A stretch of 64,000 bases of DNA, taken from Bacteroidales bacterium. Lineage in GTDB: Bacteria > Bacteroidota > Bacteroidia > Bacteroidales > F082. Below, in pieces: positions 16,931 through 25,882 of the stretch. Every line of letters starts with the position of its first letter. Within the stretch, counting starts at the first letter, position 1. The position numbers and the translations under genes were made by a program. The stretch lies in the NCBI GenBank assembly GCA_016936505.1, contig JAFGXS010000011.1:121765-185764 (forward strand), given 5' to 3'. The notes beneath the pieces are model-generated. The model did not search any database, was not told the DNA's origin, and saw only the letters and a list, made by a program, of their open reading frames with translations.

Positions 16931-18847
16931 TTAATTGTGATGAACAGGAAAACTGATATTTACGGTTACTCCTTTTCCGGGTTCACTAACATATTCCATA
17001 TTTCCCTTGAGAAACTCAACCCTGTTACGAATACTCACAAGCCCTATTCCGTCACTTTTTACTTTATCTTTTGTATTAAACCCCTTTCCGTTATCGCTGT
17101 ATCCGAAGTGCACTTTGTCACTTTTCACAACCATAGAAATCTCTACTTCAGAAGCTTCAGCATATTTCAGCGTATTGTTTAGCAACTCCTGCACCAGCCT
17201 GTATAATGTAACCTGAATGGTATCTGAAAGTGCGTTGTTCATACTTACATTCAGATAAACATTCAAATCGCCCGAAACTTTATCCACCATATCTTCCAAT
17301 GCCGCTTTTAATCCGAACCGCGACAAAACCATAGGCATCAGATTATGGGAAATTCTTCGAACCTCTGTATTGGCCTTATCCACTAAACTCCTAGCTTTTT
17401 GCAGGTTTTTTTCCCTTTCCGGGTCGGTATCTTCCTCAAGATTTGAAAAGAAGATACTAGCCGAAGAAAGCAGTACCCCAAGCCCGTCATGTAACTCCCT
17501 GGCAATTCGTTTGCGTTCATTTTCTTCGCCCGCCAGCAACGACTGGGCAACACCGGCTTCTTTTTCCTTTTGAAGAAAGGCAACTTCCTGTTGTTGAATC
17601 ATCCGATCCTTTTTTCGTCTGTATAAATAGAACCATGTCAAAAATATCAGAATCAGCAACAAACTAAAACTACTTCCCAACAAGGTATTCATTTGTACCT
17701 TTCTTACACTTTGCTCCAATTCACTTTTCAACACTTCATTTTTCAAACGGATCAACTCACTTTCTTTTTGTTGCGCCTGATATTTTACTCTTAACTCCAT
17801 TAAATATTTTTGATTTTGTCTGATATGAAGATTTTCTTTCTCAGCTAAAAGTTTCTCCGTATAAAACAGAGCAGAATCTGATTGTTTTTTCTGTTTCCAG
17901 GCGTTGGCCATTGTTTCATAATAAACTGCCATATCAATTTTTCCCTGCAACTTATTCTGATTGTGATGAACCTTTCTTAATATAGACAACGCTTTAGACG
18001 GTTGATTTGCATCCAGTGCAGTCATAGCCTTACTAACCATTATATTAAGCTGTGTAACAGTATCGCGATTTTCTATTGCAATTTCCATTGCACTATCGTA
18101 ATAGTACAGGGCCGAATCTATTTTTTTATTCATCTTTAACCTGTTGGCCATAGCCAGGAAATAAGGCAATATACTATTTGAATTTCCTCCTTTTTCAGGG
18201 ACTCTCAAAGATAATTGTTCATAATGGTTAACCGAATCCGGTTCGTTACTCTGCCTGAACAAACGGGCTATCAAATGATAAATACTCCTTTGAAATGAAG
18301 TATTATTTTGCTCCCTGGCCCAAACTAAAGAAGTTCTGAGATATTGTAATGCCTTAGGAACATCAGAAAGCCTGCTGTAAGTTAAGGCAAGGTTGTACGC
18401 AGTAAAATGCGCACCCTGTGCGTCGCCTGCATCCAACATCATGTTGTATGCTTTTTTGAGGCTAGAAACAGCATCAAGCAATTGTTCCTGACGTAAAGCT
18501 ATCATCCCCAATCCGGCATATGCACTGGCTTCTCTTTTCTTAAACTGATGTTGATGACTTACCTCCATTGCTTTTTGATTCCAAAACCGGGCACTATCAT
18601 AACTTCTCGAATTAATATACAGTGCTGAGATACGTAAAGCTGCATCACAATAAGTTTTCATATCATTTTCCCTTTGGGCAGTTTTAATAGCTGAGCGAAC
18701 ATAAAAACTGGCCGAGTCCAGCTCATGTTGCTGATGAAACAGTATTCCTTTATTCAAAAACCTGCGGGCAGATTCTGAATCACCTGAGGGATAAGCCAAC
18801 AACTGAACAGAAGAAAAAAATAAGATTATCAGCAAATAACTTTTCAT
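16931..18847 (-). CDS. TPR-containing sensor histidine kinase (NarL partner type)
   Basis: About 638 residues. The ATG at 18845-18847 gives a signal peptide (MKSYLLIILFFSSVQLLAYP) and leaves 4 bases after the regulator stop; the longer frame would overlap that gene. Residues 30-370 are a predicted periplasmic TPR array (for example KALQYLRTSLVWAREQNN), followed by one transmembrane helix near residue 395 and a coiled coil. The HisKA_3 dimerisation helix has RIARELHDGLG with His453 as the likely phosphoacceptor, and the HATPase domain ends with DNGKGF and GIGLVSIRNRVEFLKG. Such kinases partner LuxR/NarL regulators like the one just upstream. The signal is unknown. Confidence 0.93.
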   Translation of the reverse strand: MKSYLLIILFFSSVQLLAYPSGDSESARRFLNKGILFHQQHELDSASFYVRSAIKTAQRENDMKTYCDAALRISALYINSRSYDSARFWNQKAMEVSHQHQFKKREASAYAGLGMIALRQEQLLDAVSSLKKAYNMMLDAGDAQGAHFTAYNLALTYSRLSDVPKALQYLRTSLVWAREQNNTSFQRSIYHLIARLFRQSNEPDSVNHYEQLSLRVPEKGGNSNSILPYFLAMANRLKMNKKIDSALYYYDSAMEIAIENRDTVTQLNIMVSKAMTALDANQPSKALSILRKVHHNQNKLQGKIDMAVYYETMANAWKQKKQSDSALFYTEKLLAEKENLHIRQNQKYLMELRVKYQAQQKESELIRLKNEVLKSELEQSVRKVQMNTLLGSSFSLLLILIFLTWFYLYRRKKDRMIQQQEVAFLQKEKEAGVAQSLLAGEENERKRIARELHDGLGVLLSSASIFFSNLEEDTDPEREKNLQKARSLVDKANTEVRRISHNLMPMVLSRFGLKAALEDMVDKVSGDLNVYLNVSMNNALSDTIQVTLYRLVQELLNNTLKYAEASEVEISMVVKSDKVHFGYSDNGKGFNTKDKVKSDGIGLVSIRNRVEFLKGNMEYVSEPGKGVTVNISFPVHHN

Positions 18848-18851
18848 CACT

Positions 18852-19481
18852 TTAATATGCCATACCATTTTCCATAGCCCACTTTACCAGTCCTGCAATA
18901 TTCCTCACCCCTGTTTTTTGCAACAAATTAGCACGGTGGGTTTCCACTGTATGAAGACTGATAAACAATTGATATGCAATCTCTCGGGTATTCTTTTCCA
19001 TGCAAATCAACTTTAAAACTTCGGTTTCTCTTTGGGTTAAAACAGGATCAAAAGATGAATTATAATCACTTTTATTAGTAGTATAAAAATCCGGTAATCC
19101 TTTTCCCAGGTAAACAGACCCTTCACGAACAATCTTAACGGCCTTGATCAGTTCTTTTACCGGAGTACTTTTAAGTAAATAGCCTTTGGCTCCGGCCTTG
19201 AGCATTCTTTTTATAAAATGTTTGTCATCGTATTGCGAAAAGGCAATAACCTTAACATCAGGAAATCTTTTACGCACCTCCTGCGTTGCCTCAATCCCAT
19301 CCATATCAGGCATATTGATATCCATGATCACCACATCCGGTTCCTGATTGTTCATCATTTCCAATAACTGTAAACCATTCTTAACTTCTCCCAAAAAATG
19401 AATTTCTTCATCTTTCAGAAGTGCTGACCTCATACCTTCAATAATTAACGGATGATCATCGGCTATGATAAGTTTAATCAT
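18852..19481 (-). CDS. NarL/LuxR-family response regulator
   Basis: 209 residues: receiver domain with acid pair D8/D9, phosphorylation site D54 (VVIMDINMPDMDG) and the conserved Lys in GYLLKSTPVKEL near residue 104, then a LuxR-type helix-turn-helix (LTQRETEVLKLICMEKNT, then SLHTVETHRANLLQKTGV). It precedes the histidine kinase by 4 bases on the same strand, so the pair should be one two-component system. Targets are not evident from the neighbours. Confidence 0.96.
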   Translation of the reverse strand: MIKLIIADDHPLIIEGMRSALLKDEEIHFLGEVKNGLQLLEMMNNQEPDVVIMDINMPDMDGIEATQEVRKRFPDVKVIAFSQYDDKHFIKRMLKAGAKGYLLKSTPVKELIKAVKIVREGSVYLGKGLPDFYTTNKSDYNSSFDPVLTQRETEVLKLICMEKNTREIAYQLFISLHTVETHRANLLQKTGVRNIAGLVKWAMENGMAY

Positions 19482-19634
19482 GATTTATTTTATAAAAAGT
19501 TGTTATTAAACAAATTAAATATGCAATTAATATAATATGTACCAAAATAACAAAAAATTTGCACATCAATTTCTAGCTGAAAACAACCAAAAAATAAAAT
19601 AGCAGGAAACAATGAATCGCTTCAGATCAGGGAA

Positions 19635-20387
19635 TCAGATCTGTTTATTCTTAAAAAGGTTTCGGATTATGCCGTTGGAATAATGACTGGCTACCGATTG
19701 AATAAACGCCATTACATCCGTATCGGTATGAACACCAACCACATCTGATATGGTTCTAATGATAACAAACGGAAGATTATGTTCGTAACAAACCTGGGCA
19801 ACAGCAGCACCTTCCATCTCAACACAGGCCAGATCGGGCAAAGAAGTCAGCATCTCACTGATATCCGATTCTATAGCAATAAATCTGTCGCCACTGGCTA
19901 TGTTTCCGAAAACAACTTTAGGTTCGGTAATGTTAAACCGGATGATCTCTTCGGGCTTAATTTCTGCAACAATCTCTTCAAGAAATCTCTGTGAAGCATC
20001 AAAAGCCAGGGTTTTTAACCGATGATTGCTTTCAAAAAAATTTCGTTTGAGCAATGGAATCTCATACCTATCCATAAGCGGACGGGCATCCATATCATGT
20101 TGAAAAAGCTTCTCTCCCACCACCACATCACCAATTTGCAATTCGGGGTTCACAGCACCGGCAACACCGGTAAAAATAATTTCTTGAACCTGATATCGCA
20201 GCAACAGATGGGTTACCGTTGATGCAGCAGCAACCTTTCCCCATCGCGAAAAAACAACAACAACCGATACGCCGTATAATGTACCCGTATGATAAATTCT
20301 TTTACCTGATGTTTCCTCCTGATGATCTGCCAACGCCTCTACAAGATGAGCAATTTCTTCCTGCATAGCACCCATTATTCCAATCAT
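19635..20387 (-). CDS. mtnN: 5'-methylthioadenosine/S-adenosylhomocysteine nucleosidase
   Basis: Cleaves MTA and SAH to adenine plus the thioribose, recycling products of SAM use. 250 residues with the family signature: MIGIMGAMQEEI at the N-terminus (catalytic Glu), FTGVAGAVNPELQIGDVVVG near residue 93 (substrate loop), VEMEGAAVAQV with the ribose-binding Glu, and IIRTISD with the catalytic Asp near residue 210. A modest insertion of about 10-20 residues near 140-160 makes it longer than E. coli MTAN. Stands alone. Confidence 0.95.
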   Translation of the reverse strand: MIGIMGAMQEEIAHLVEALADHQEETSGKRIYHTGTLYGVSVVVVFSRWGKVAAASTVTHLLLRYQVQEIIFTGVAGAVNPELQIGDVVVGEKLFQHDMDARPLMDRYEIPLLKRNFFESNHRLKTLAFDASQRFLEEIVAEIKPEEIIRFNITEPKVVFGNIASGDRFIAIESDISEMLTSLPDLACVEMEGAAVAQVCYEHNLPFVIIRTISDVVGVHTDTDVMAFIQSVASHYSNGIIRNLFKNKQI

Positions 20388-20478
20388 GAAATTTGTATTA
20401 ATTCAAACGGGTAAAATTAAGGAATAATACGAAAAAGGAGGTATGATCTTACAAACTTATGAATACTCAGAAGCTGAA

Positions 20479-20862
20479 TTATTCTCCCAAATACTTATTG
20501 ATTTTTTTCAATAATAGTTCAGCAGTAACCGGTTTACTAAGATAGTCATTGCATCCTGCTTCTAAAGTTTTTTCGCTATCACCAGCCAAAGCGTATGCTG
20601 TTTGAGCAATTATGGGAACCGTAGGATTAAGTTTTCTGATTTCTCTTGTTGCATCCAAGCCATTCATTCCGGGCATTTTAACATCCATCAGTACAAGAGC
20701 AACATCGTGGTTTTCCTTAAATAAATCAACAGCATTCTGACCGTTATCTGCATGAATAACTCGAAAACCATGTGAGGACAATACGAGCTTTAAAAAAGTA
20801 AAACTAATATAATCGTCTTCTGCAACAAGAATTAGCTTTTGTTTGTCAGATTCATTATTCAT
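20479..20862 (-). CDS. Stand-alone receiver-domain protein
   Basis: 127 residues from the ATG at 20860-20862 (a 12-codon longer frame lacks merit). It consists only of a response-regulator receiver domain: acid pair D16/D17 (LVAEDDYISF), phosphorylation site D60 (LVLMDVKMPGMNGLDA), and the switch Lys in CNDYLSKPVTAELL. There is no output domain. CheY-like proteins of this kind in Bacteroidota often serve hybrid kinases; no kinase gene is adjacent. Confidence 0.93.
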   Translation of the reverse strand: MNNESDKQKLILVAEDDYISFTFLKLVLSSHGFRVIHADNGQNAVDLFKENHDVALVLMDVKMPGMNGLDATREIRKLNPTVPIIAQTAYALAGDSEKTLEAGCNDYLSKPVTAELLLKKINKYLGE

Positions 20863-21004
20863 AGCTGTAGTTTTAAATTGCAAGAAATTCGTGATCAATA
20901 GCGATCAAAATAGTTTAGATAAAAGTACAAAGAATTCATTTAATATATCACACAAAAAGCTATTTTCTTAAAACGGTAATAAAACACTATCTTACATTGC
21001 AATA

Positions 21005-21038
21005 AAAAAAAGCCCCTGAAAAATTCAGGAGCTTTTTT
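21005..21038 (-). terminator. Terminator after tRNA-Cys
   Basis: On the minus strand a stem (AAGCTCCTGAA against TTCAGGGGCTT with one mismatch) precedes a T run. It begins only 2 bases past the tRNA-Cys end. Confidence 0.75.
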
Positions 21039-21039
21039 G

Positions 21040-21110
21040 AGGTACCGAGCGGATTCGAACCGCTGTATAAGGTTTTGCAGACCTCCGCCTAGCCGCTCGG
21101 CCACGGTACC
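21040..21110 (-). tRNA. tRNA-Cys (anticodon GCA)
   Basis: 71 bases with acceptor stem GGTACCG/CGGTACC, discriminator T, anticodon loop containing TCTGCAAAA (GCA, Cys) and T loop TTCGAAT. CCA is not encoded. A terminator follows and a -7 element is at 21125-21132. Confidence 0.96.
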
Positions 21111-21124
21111 CTTTATTCGGGCTG

Positions 21125-21132
21125 CAAAATTA
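21125..21132 (-). promoter_or_regulatory. -7 promoter element of tRNA-Cys
   Basis: TAATTTTG on the minus strand, 14 bases before the tRNA 5' end; fits TAnnTTTG. Confidence 0.45.
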
Positions 21133-21207
21133 ATATTTTTTTGTTAAGAACCTTTCTTTTTAATTCTCAAAAATTAAAGCCATCCTGTCTGATATACCAA
21201 AATTCTG

Positions 21208-21411
21208 TTAAACACCCATTTCACTCACCTCTTTCAAACAAGCAGGGCACAAGCACCGGTCGTATTTTGCTTCCATTTCTGTTCTAACCTGTTCAGGAAC
21301 AGAAACCGAAAAACACCAACATTTACCCGACTTGCTACAAGTAAATTCAGCTCCGCAACGCGGACATTTTTCCGGCGCAATCAGTATTTTTTTTGTTTCA
21401 ACTTTACTCAT
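21208..21411 (-). CDS. Small cysteine-rich CWC-type protein
   Basis: 67 residues with eight Cys in zinc-finger-like spacing: CPRCGAEFTC, then GKCWC, then CLCPACL. This matches the cysteine-rich CWC family, named for its conserved Cys-Trp-Cys, whose function is unknown. The start codon overlaps the folB stop by one base (TAATG), so it is translationally coupled to folB. Likely a metal-binding cytosolic protein. Confidence 0.9.
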   Translation of the reverse strand: MSKVETKKILIAPEKCPRCGAEFTCSKSGKCWCFSVSVPEQVRTEMEAKYDRCLCPACLKEVSEMGV

Positions 21412-21761
21412 TAACTCTCAAGTTCCAGGCTAACAAAATCCATTTTACCTCCCAAAGGTGGATTTAACTTTCTGATTTTCAACCGGGCATGTTTTACCTG
21501 TGGAAATTGTTCTCTTACCTGATCCAGAATTCTCCGGCCTACATGTTCCAACAGTTTCGACTTGGTTTTCATTTCCTCTTTTACCAGAAGATATACCTCC
21601 TGATAGTTAACGGTATCATACAAATTATCGGTTTGTTCTGCTTTGGTTGTATCAACCTCCAGAAAAAGGTCGCACCTGAATTTAGTTCCAATCACCTGCT
21701 CTTCTTTAAAACATCCGTGATAGGCAAAAAACTCCATTCCTTCTATGGAAATCAAAGACAT
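21411..21761 (-). CDS. folB: Dihydroneopterin aldolase
   Basis: Folate pathway enzyme that converts 7,8-dihydroneopterin to 6-hydroxymethyl-dihydropterin and glycolaldehyde. The 116 residues show the family pattern: ISIEGMEFFAYHGCFKEEQ at the N-terminus (with the catalytic Tyr), DTVNYQEVYLLVKEEM in the middle, and ARLKIRKLNPPLGG with the active-site Lys. It lies 23 bases after gltX and is coupled to the CWC gene. Confidence 0.95.
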   Translation of the reverse strand: MSLISIEGMEFFAYHGCFKEEQVIGTKFRCDLFLEVDTTKAEQTDNLYDTVNYQEVYLLVKEEMKTKSKLLEHVGRRILDQVREQFPQVKHARLKIRKLNPPLGGKMDFVSLELES

Positions 21762-21784
21762 AACTTTTTTACTTTAATTAAAAT

Positions 21785-23314
21785 TTAATCTTTCCTACCC
21801 AGTTCGTGCAAGCCTGTCTGAATACGCATCAGTGTTTCTTCCTGACCTATAAGCTCTGCAATATCAAACAAGTGTGGACCTTTCAACGCACCAACAAGTA
21901 GCAAACGAAAAGCATTCATTACAGCACCCATTCCGTATTCCTTTTCCTCCATCCATTGTTTAACCACTTCTTCAGTGTGTTCAGAAGTAAAAGGTTCTGT
22001 TTGAGCCAGAATTTCTTTTAGTTCTTCCATTTGATTGTATGAACTTTGTTTCCACCGTTTTTTTACAGCAGCTTCATCATACCCGTCGGGAGCCTGAAAA
22101 AAGAAAGAAGCCTGATCCCACATTTCATAAACAAAGTTTACACGTTCTTTTACCATCGACACAACCTTTTGTACATAGTCCAAATCAGTTATTATGCCTT
22201 TTTTCTGAAGAAATGGTAAAAAAGCTTCTGCCAGTTCTCTGTCATTCTTCATTTGCAGATACTGGTGATTAAACCAGCGTGCTTTGTCAGGATCGAAACG
22301 AGCTCCAGATTTGTTTACACGCTCCAATGAAAACGCTTCAGCCATCGAATCTATATCAAACAACTCCCGCTCATCCCCCGGATTCCAACCCAGAAAAGCC
22401 AGCATATTGATAAAAGCATCAGGAAAATATCCATCTTCACGATAACCTCTTGTGGTTTCCCCCGATTTTGGATCAGTCCATTCTAAAGGGAAAACAGGAA
22501 ATCCTAACCGGTCTCCATCCCGCTTACTTAACTTTCCTTTTCCATCCGGTTTAAGCAAAAGCGGTAAATGGGCAAAAGCTGGAATATCCCAGCCAAAGGC
22601 ACGATACAGTAAGATATGCAAAGGCATCGACGGAAGCCATTCCTCACCACGGATTACATGGGTAATTTCCATTAAATGATCATCTACCACATTGGCCAAA
22701 TGGTAAGTAGGCATGCCATCCGATTTAAACAAAACTTTATCATCCAGAACCTTTGTGTTCACAACAACTTCGCCGCGGATAATATCCTGCATCTTTATTT
22801 CTTCTGATTCAGGCATTTTAAATCGGATCACATATGGTTTCCCTGATTCAAGCCATCCACGAACTTCCGCTTCGCTTTTGGTTAAGGAGTTATTCAGCCC
22901 TGCCCTGACTTCGGCATTATAGATAAACGTTTTCTTTTCTGTTTCAAATTGTTGACGCAAAGTATCGAGCTCATCAGCAGTATCAAAAGCATAATAAGCA
23001 TGACCATTTTTAATCAAATCATCGGCATATTGTTTATACAATTCTTTTCTATCCGATTGACGATAGGGTGCAAAAGGTCCGCCAATATGAACACCTTCAT
23101 CAAACTCTATCCCACACCACTTAAACGATTCCAGAATATAATCTTCTGCTCCGGGAACAAATCGTGTCTGATCTGTATCTTCGATTCGCAATATAAATTT
23201 ACCACCGTGCTTTTTGGCTAAGAGGTAATTGTATAATGCTGTACGAACACCTCCCATATGCAACGGTCCGGTTGGACTGGGCGCAAAGCGTACCCTGATA
23301 TTTTGCTCACTCAT
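21785..23314 (-). CDS. gltX: Glutamyl-tRNA synthetase
   Basis: Class I synthetase of 509 residues. HIGH motif appears as PTGPLHMGG (residues 14-22) inside [20 protein letters not shown], and the KMSKS loop as KLSKRDG near residue 265. A C-terminal anticodon-binding domain follows. Whether it charges only tRNA-Glu or also tRNA-Gln cannot be told from this window. First gene of gltX-folB-CWC, with a -7 element at 23336-23343. Confidence 0.98.
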   Translation of the reverse strand: MSEQNIRVRFAPSPTGPLHMGGVRTALYNYLLAKKHGGKFILRIEDTDQTRFVPGAEDYILESFKWCGIEFDEGVHIGGPFAPYRQSDRKELYKQYADDLIKNGHAYYAFDTADELDTLRQQFETEKKTFIYNAEVRAGLNNSLTKSEAEVRGWLESGKPYVIRFKMPESEEIKMQDIIRGEVVVNTKVLDDKVLFKSDGMPTYHLANVVDDHLMEITHVIRGEEWLPSMPLHILLYRAFGWDIPAFAHLPLLLKPDGKGKLSKRDGDRLGFPVFPLEWTDPKSGETTRGYREDGYFPDAFINMLAFLGWNPGDERELFDIDSMAEAFSLERVNKSGARFDPDKARWFNHQYLQMKNDRELAEAFLPFLQKKGIITDLDYVQKVVSMVKERVNFVYEMWDQASFFFQAPDGYDEAAVKKRWKQSSYNQMEELKEILAQTEPFTSEHTEEVVKQWMEEKEYGMGAVMNAFRLLLVGALKGPHLFDIAELIGQEETLMRIQTGLHELGRKD

Positions 23315-23335
23315 GATCTACTTCGAATTAGGCGG

Positions 23336-23343
23336 CAAAGATA
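23336..23343 (-). promoter_or_regulatory. -7 promoter element of gltX
   Basis: TATCTTTG on the minus strand, exact TAnnTTTG match, 21 bases before the ATG. Confidence 0.55.
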
Positions 23344-23402
23344 CGGAAAACAAACAGCAGTAAAAAAGTGATCACTAAAATTCACCAACAGGATAAACAC
23401 CT

Positions 23403-23410
23403 TATCTTTG
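23403..23410 (+). promoter_or_regulatory. -7 promoter element of comB
   Basis: TATCTTTG, exact TAnnTTTG match, 28 bases before the GTG start; diverges from the gltX element with about 60 bases between. Confidence 0.55.
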
Positions 23411-23438
23411 TGGAACCAAACCTGATAGATCTAACGCT

Positions 23439-24176
23439 GTGAAAATTGACGTTATTCCTTATGCTTCAGCCATCAAAACCGAAGGGGTAAAGAATAAAAA
23501 TGTGGTAGTAATTGACGTGCTGAGAGCAAGTTCGGTTATGGTTACCGCATTAAATAATGGTGCAAAAAGTGTTATTCCCGTGCTGAATGTTGACGATGCA
23601 TTTCGATTAGCAAAAAAAATGCCTGAAAAGAGCTATTTACTTTCTGGTGAACGCAACACAAAACTAATTCCTGGATTTGACCTTGGCAACTCGCCTCTGG
23701 AACACACCCGCGAAAAAGTCGCTGACAAAACCATTATTTTATCTACTTCCAATGGAACAAAAGCGCTTCACGCGCTCGATTCAGCTAACCATGTTTACAT
23801 CGGAACCTTTTTAAATAGTGCCGCATTAATTGACAAATTATTGAGCCTTAACGAAATAATTTTGGTTTGTTCAGGAACCAACGATAATTTTTCAATGGAC
23901 GATGGTATGTTTGCTGCACATGTCATTAGTCAGATAACCAAACAAAAAGAAGCTTCACTGTCTGATCTGGCACAAACCCTGCTTAAAGCTTACCAAAGTG
24001 AGAATGGAAATCTAAACATTTTACTTCAGGATTGTTATCATCTGAACCTTTTAAAAAGAAACGGATTTGAACAGGATGTCAATTATTGTCTGCAAACCGA
24101 CAAACTGTCACTGGTTCCGGAAAAGATAAAAAATAATATCGAAATTGTTAACCGTAATGTTCAAATCACATCATGA
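23439..24176 (+). CDS. comB: 2-phosphosulfolactate phosphatase (ComB family)
   Basis: 245 residues with the ComB pattern: VVVIDVLRASSVMVTALNNG at about residues 24-43, LSGERNTKLIPGFDLGNSP near 68-86 and ILSTSNGTKAL near 100. Characterised ComB removes phosphate from 2-phospho-3-sulfolactate in coenzyme M synthesis; many bacteria without coenzyme M also carry it, so the physiological substrate here is open. The start is GTG at 23439. The stop overlaps the ATG of a small frame (24173-24307). Confidence 0.9.
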   Translation: MKIDVIPYASAIKTEGVKNKNVVVIDVLRASSVMVTALNNGAKSVIPVLNVDDAFRLAKKMPEKSYLLSGERNTKLIPGFDLGNSPLEHTREKVADKTIILSTSNGTKALHALDSANHVYIGTFLNSAALIDKLLSLNEIILVCSGTNDNFSMDDGMFAAHVISQITKQKEASLSDLAQTLLKAYQSENGNLNILLQDCYHLNLLKRNGFEQDVNYCLQTDKLSLVPEKIKNNIEIVNRNVQITS

Positions 24177-24307
24177 AGTATTGTAAACCAATGAAAAAAT
24201 CTGTTTTACAATTGTCCGTTATCGAACAAAGGATGTTGTTTTCTGAACAAAAAAAATCAACACTTGAACAAAAAACTATTATATTTAGCTACAATTCAAC
24301 AATTTGA
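24173..24307 (+). CDS. Possible 44-residue protein coupled to comB (tentative)
   Basis: An ATG overlaps the comB stop as ATGA and opens a 44-codon frame ending TGA at 24305-24307. The peptide is polar and basic (MKYCKPMKKSVLQLSVIEQR at the start) without recognisable motif, and its end overlaps the AT-rich region expected to hold the promoter of the next gene. The overlap suggests coupling, but chance is as likely. Confidence 0.2.
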   Translation: MKYCKPMKKSVLQLSVIEQRMLFSEQKKSTLEQKTIIFSYNSTI

Positions 24308-24353
24308 AATTGTGGCACATTTTATGATTGAAAAAAGAGAAAAATAACCTAAT

Positions 24354-25718
24354 ATGAGAAAAACTAATATTCTTTTCATGGCTATTACAGGACTGCTTCT
24401 GATATCGGTTTCGGCAGCAGCACAAAAAATATGGTCTTTGGAAGATTGCATCAATTATGCATTTGAAAACAATATTCAAATCAAACAAAGTCAATTGAAT
24501 GTTGAGTCATCCAAAGCTGATTATTTGCAAAGCAAGTTGAATATTCTTCCTTCATTGAACGTATCGGCAAACCAAAATACGAGTTGGGGTAGATCACTAG
24601 ACAGGTCAACTTATCAATATTCAAATCAAAAAATCGGCCAATTTTATGGTTCCGTAAACTCAAGTATCTCCCTGTTTAGCGGTTTTCAAAAAATCAATAC
24701 TGTCAGACAACAGGAATTTGCTTATCTGGCTCAGAAATACAACTCAGACAATATCAGAGATAATATTGCACTGAACATTGCTGCGGCCTATTTACAGATT
24801 CTATATAATATTGAACAGGTTAAAAATGCCGAACGTCAATTACAGACCTCTGAAGATCAGGTTAATATGACCAAAAAAGAGGTTGAGGTTGGTACAGTAG
24901 CCAAAGGAAGTCTGCTTGATGTTGAAGCACAGGCTGCGAGCGACAAGGTTAAACTGGTCAGCGCCCAGAACCAGCTGATGCTCGCCTATCTGGATCTGAT
25001 GCAAATGCTGGATCTGAAAGCCAGTACAAAGTTTGACATTGTTAAACCTGATTTACAAATCACAAGAAAACCCAGTTTACTTCCTGTCGAGAATATTTAC
25101 AACAAAGCGGTGACCATCATGCCGGAAATCAAATATGCAGAATATTATGTGAAATCTGCTGACAGATCACTGGCCATTGCCAAAGGAAGCAGAAGTCCTT
25201 CATTAAGTCTTTCTTCTTCTTATGGGAACAACTATTCGAACCAAATTACTAATCAGGATGGATCTCTTAAACCTTTCTGGGACCAGCTTAAAGATAACGG
25301 AAGTATCAATCTTGGTTTTAGTCTTTCCATACCCATTTTTAATGGTTTTCAAACTGAAACAGCCATTAAAAAATCTAAAATCAACCTGCAAAATGCACAG
25401 CTGAATCTGGTAGCTCAGAAAAATACTCTACGTAAAAATATTGAACAGGCCTATACAGATGCACTTGCCTCGTATCAAACTTATGTGGCCGATATGAAAT
25501 CGGTAGCCTCTTTGGAAGAAGCATTCAAATATGCACAGGAGAAATTCAATGTGGGTATGTTGAGCGCTACAGATTATAATGTGTCGAAAAATAATTACTA
25601 CAATGCATTGTCTACTCTGACATCTGCTAAGTACGATTATATTTTCAAGACTAAGATTCTGGATTTTTATCTGGGAAAGAGTCTTGATTTAAATGATATG
25701 GGTGTTGTTAAACAGTAA
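24354..25718 (+). CDS. TolC-family outer-membrane efflux protein
   Basis: 454 residues. Signal peptide MRKTNILFMAITGLLLISVS then AAAQ. Two outer-membrane efflux protein repeats follow: WSLEDCINYAFENNIQIKQS starts the first and YNKAVTIMPEIKYAEYYVKS the second. Such proteins trimerise into a barrel and periplasmic tunnel. It lies 164 bases before an HlyD-type adaptor, but a terminator-like hairpin (25758-25786) separates them, and no inner-membrane pump gene is adjacent. Confidence 0.94.
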   Translation: MRKTNILFMAITGLLLISVSAAAQKIWSLEDCINYAFENNIQIKQSQLNVESSKADYLQSKLNILPSLNVSANQNTSWGRSLDRSTYQYSNQKIGQFYGSVNSSISLFSGFQKINTVRQQEFAYLAQKYNSDNIRDNIALNIAAAYLQILYNIEQVKNAERQLQTSEDQVNMTKKEVEVGTVAKGSLLDVEAQAASDKVKLVSAQNQLMLAYLDLMQMLDLKASTKFDIVKPDLQITRKPSLLPVENIYNKAVTIMPEIKYAEYYVKSADRSLAIAKGSRSPSLSLSSSYGNNYSNQITNQDGSLKPFWDQLKDNGSINLGFSLSIPIFNGFQTETAIKKSKINLQNAQLNLVAQKNTLRKNIEQAYTDALASYQTYVADMKSVASLEEAFKYAQEKFNVGMLSATDYNVSKNNYYNALSTLTSAKYDYIFKTKILDFYLGKSLDLNDMGVVKQ

Positions 25719-25757
25719 TTTGAAACTTGTACATAATACATAAAAGGAAATTACGGC

Positions 25758-25796
25758 ATTCCTCGCAGACAAAACCTGCGGGGAATTTAGCTTTTA
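25758..25796 (+). terminator. Probable terminator after the TolC-like gene
   Basis: An 11-bp stem (ATTCCTCGCAG/CTGCGGGGAAT, one G-U pair) with a 7-base loop is followed by TTAGCTTTT. The T run is interrupted, so efficiency is uncertain. Confidence 0.5.
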
Positions 25797-25882
25797 ACAA
25801 ACAAGTGTGTTCTTAAATTTTAAACTACACAAATCGAACAAGATAATTCTTTAATTTCGCCATAAATATAAATCGTAAGATT

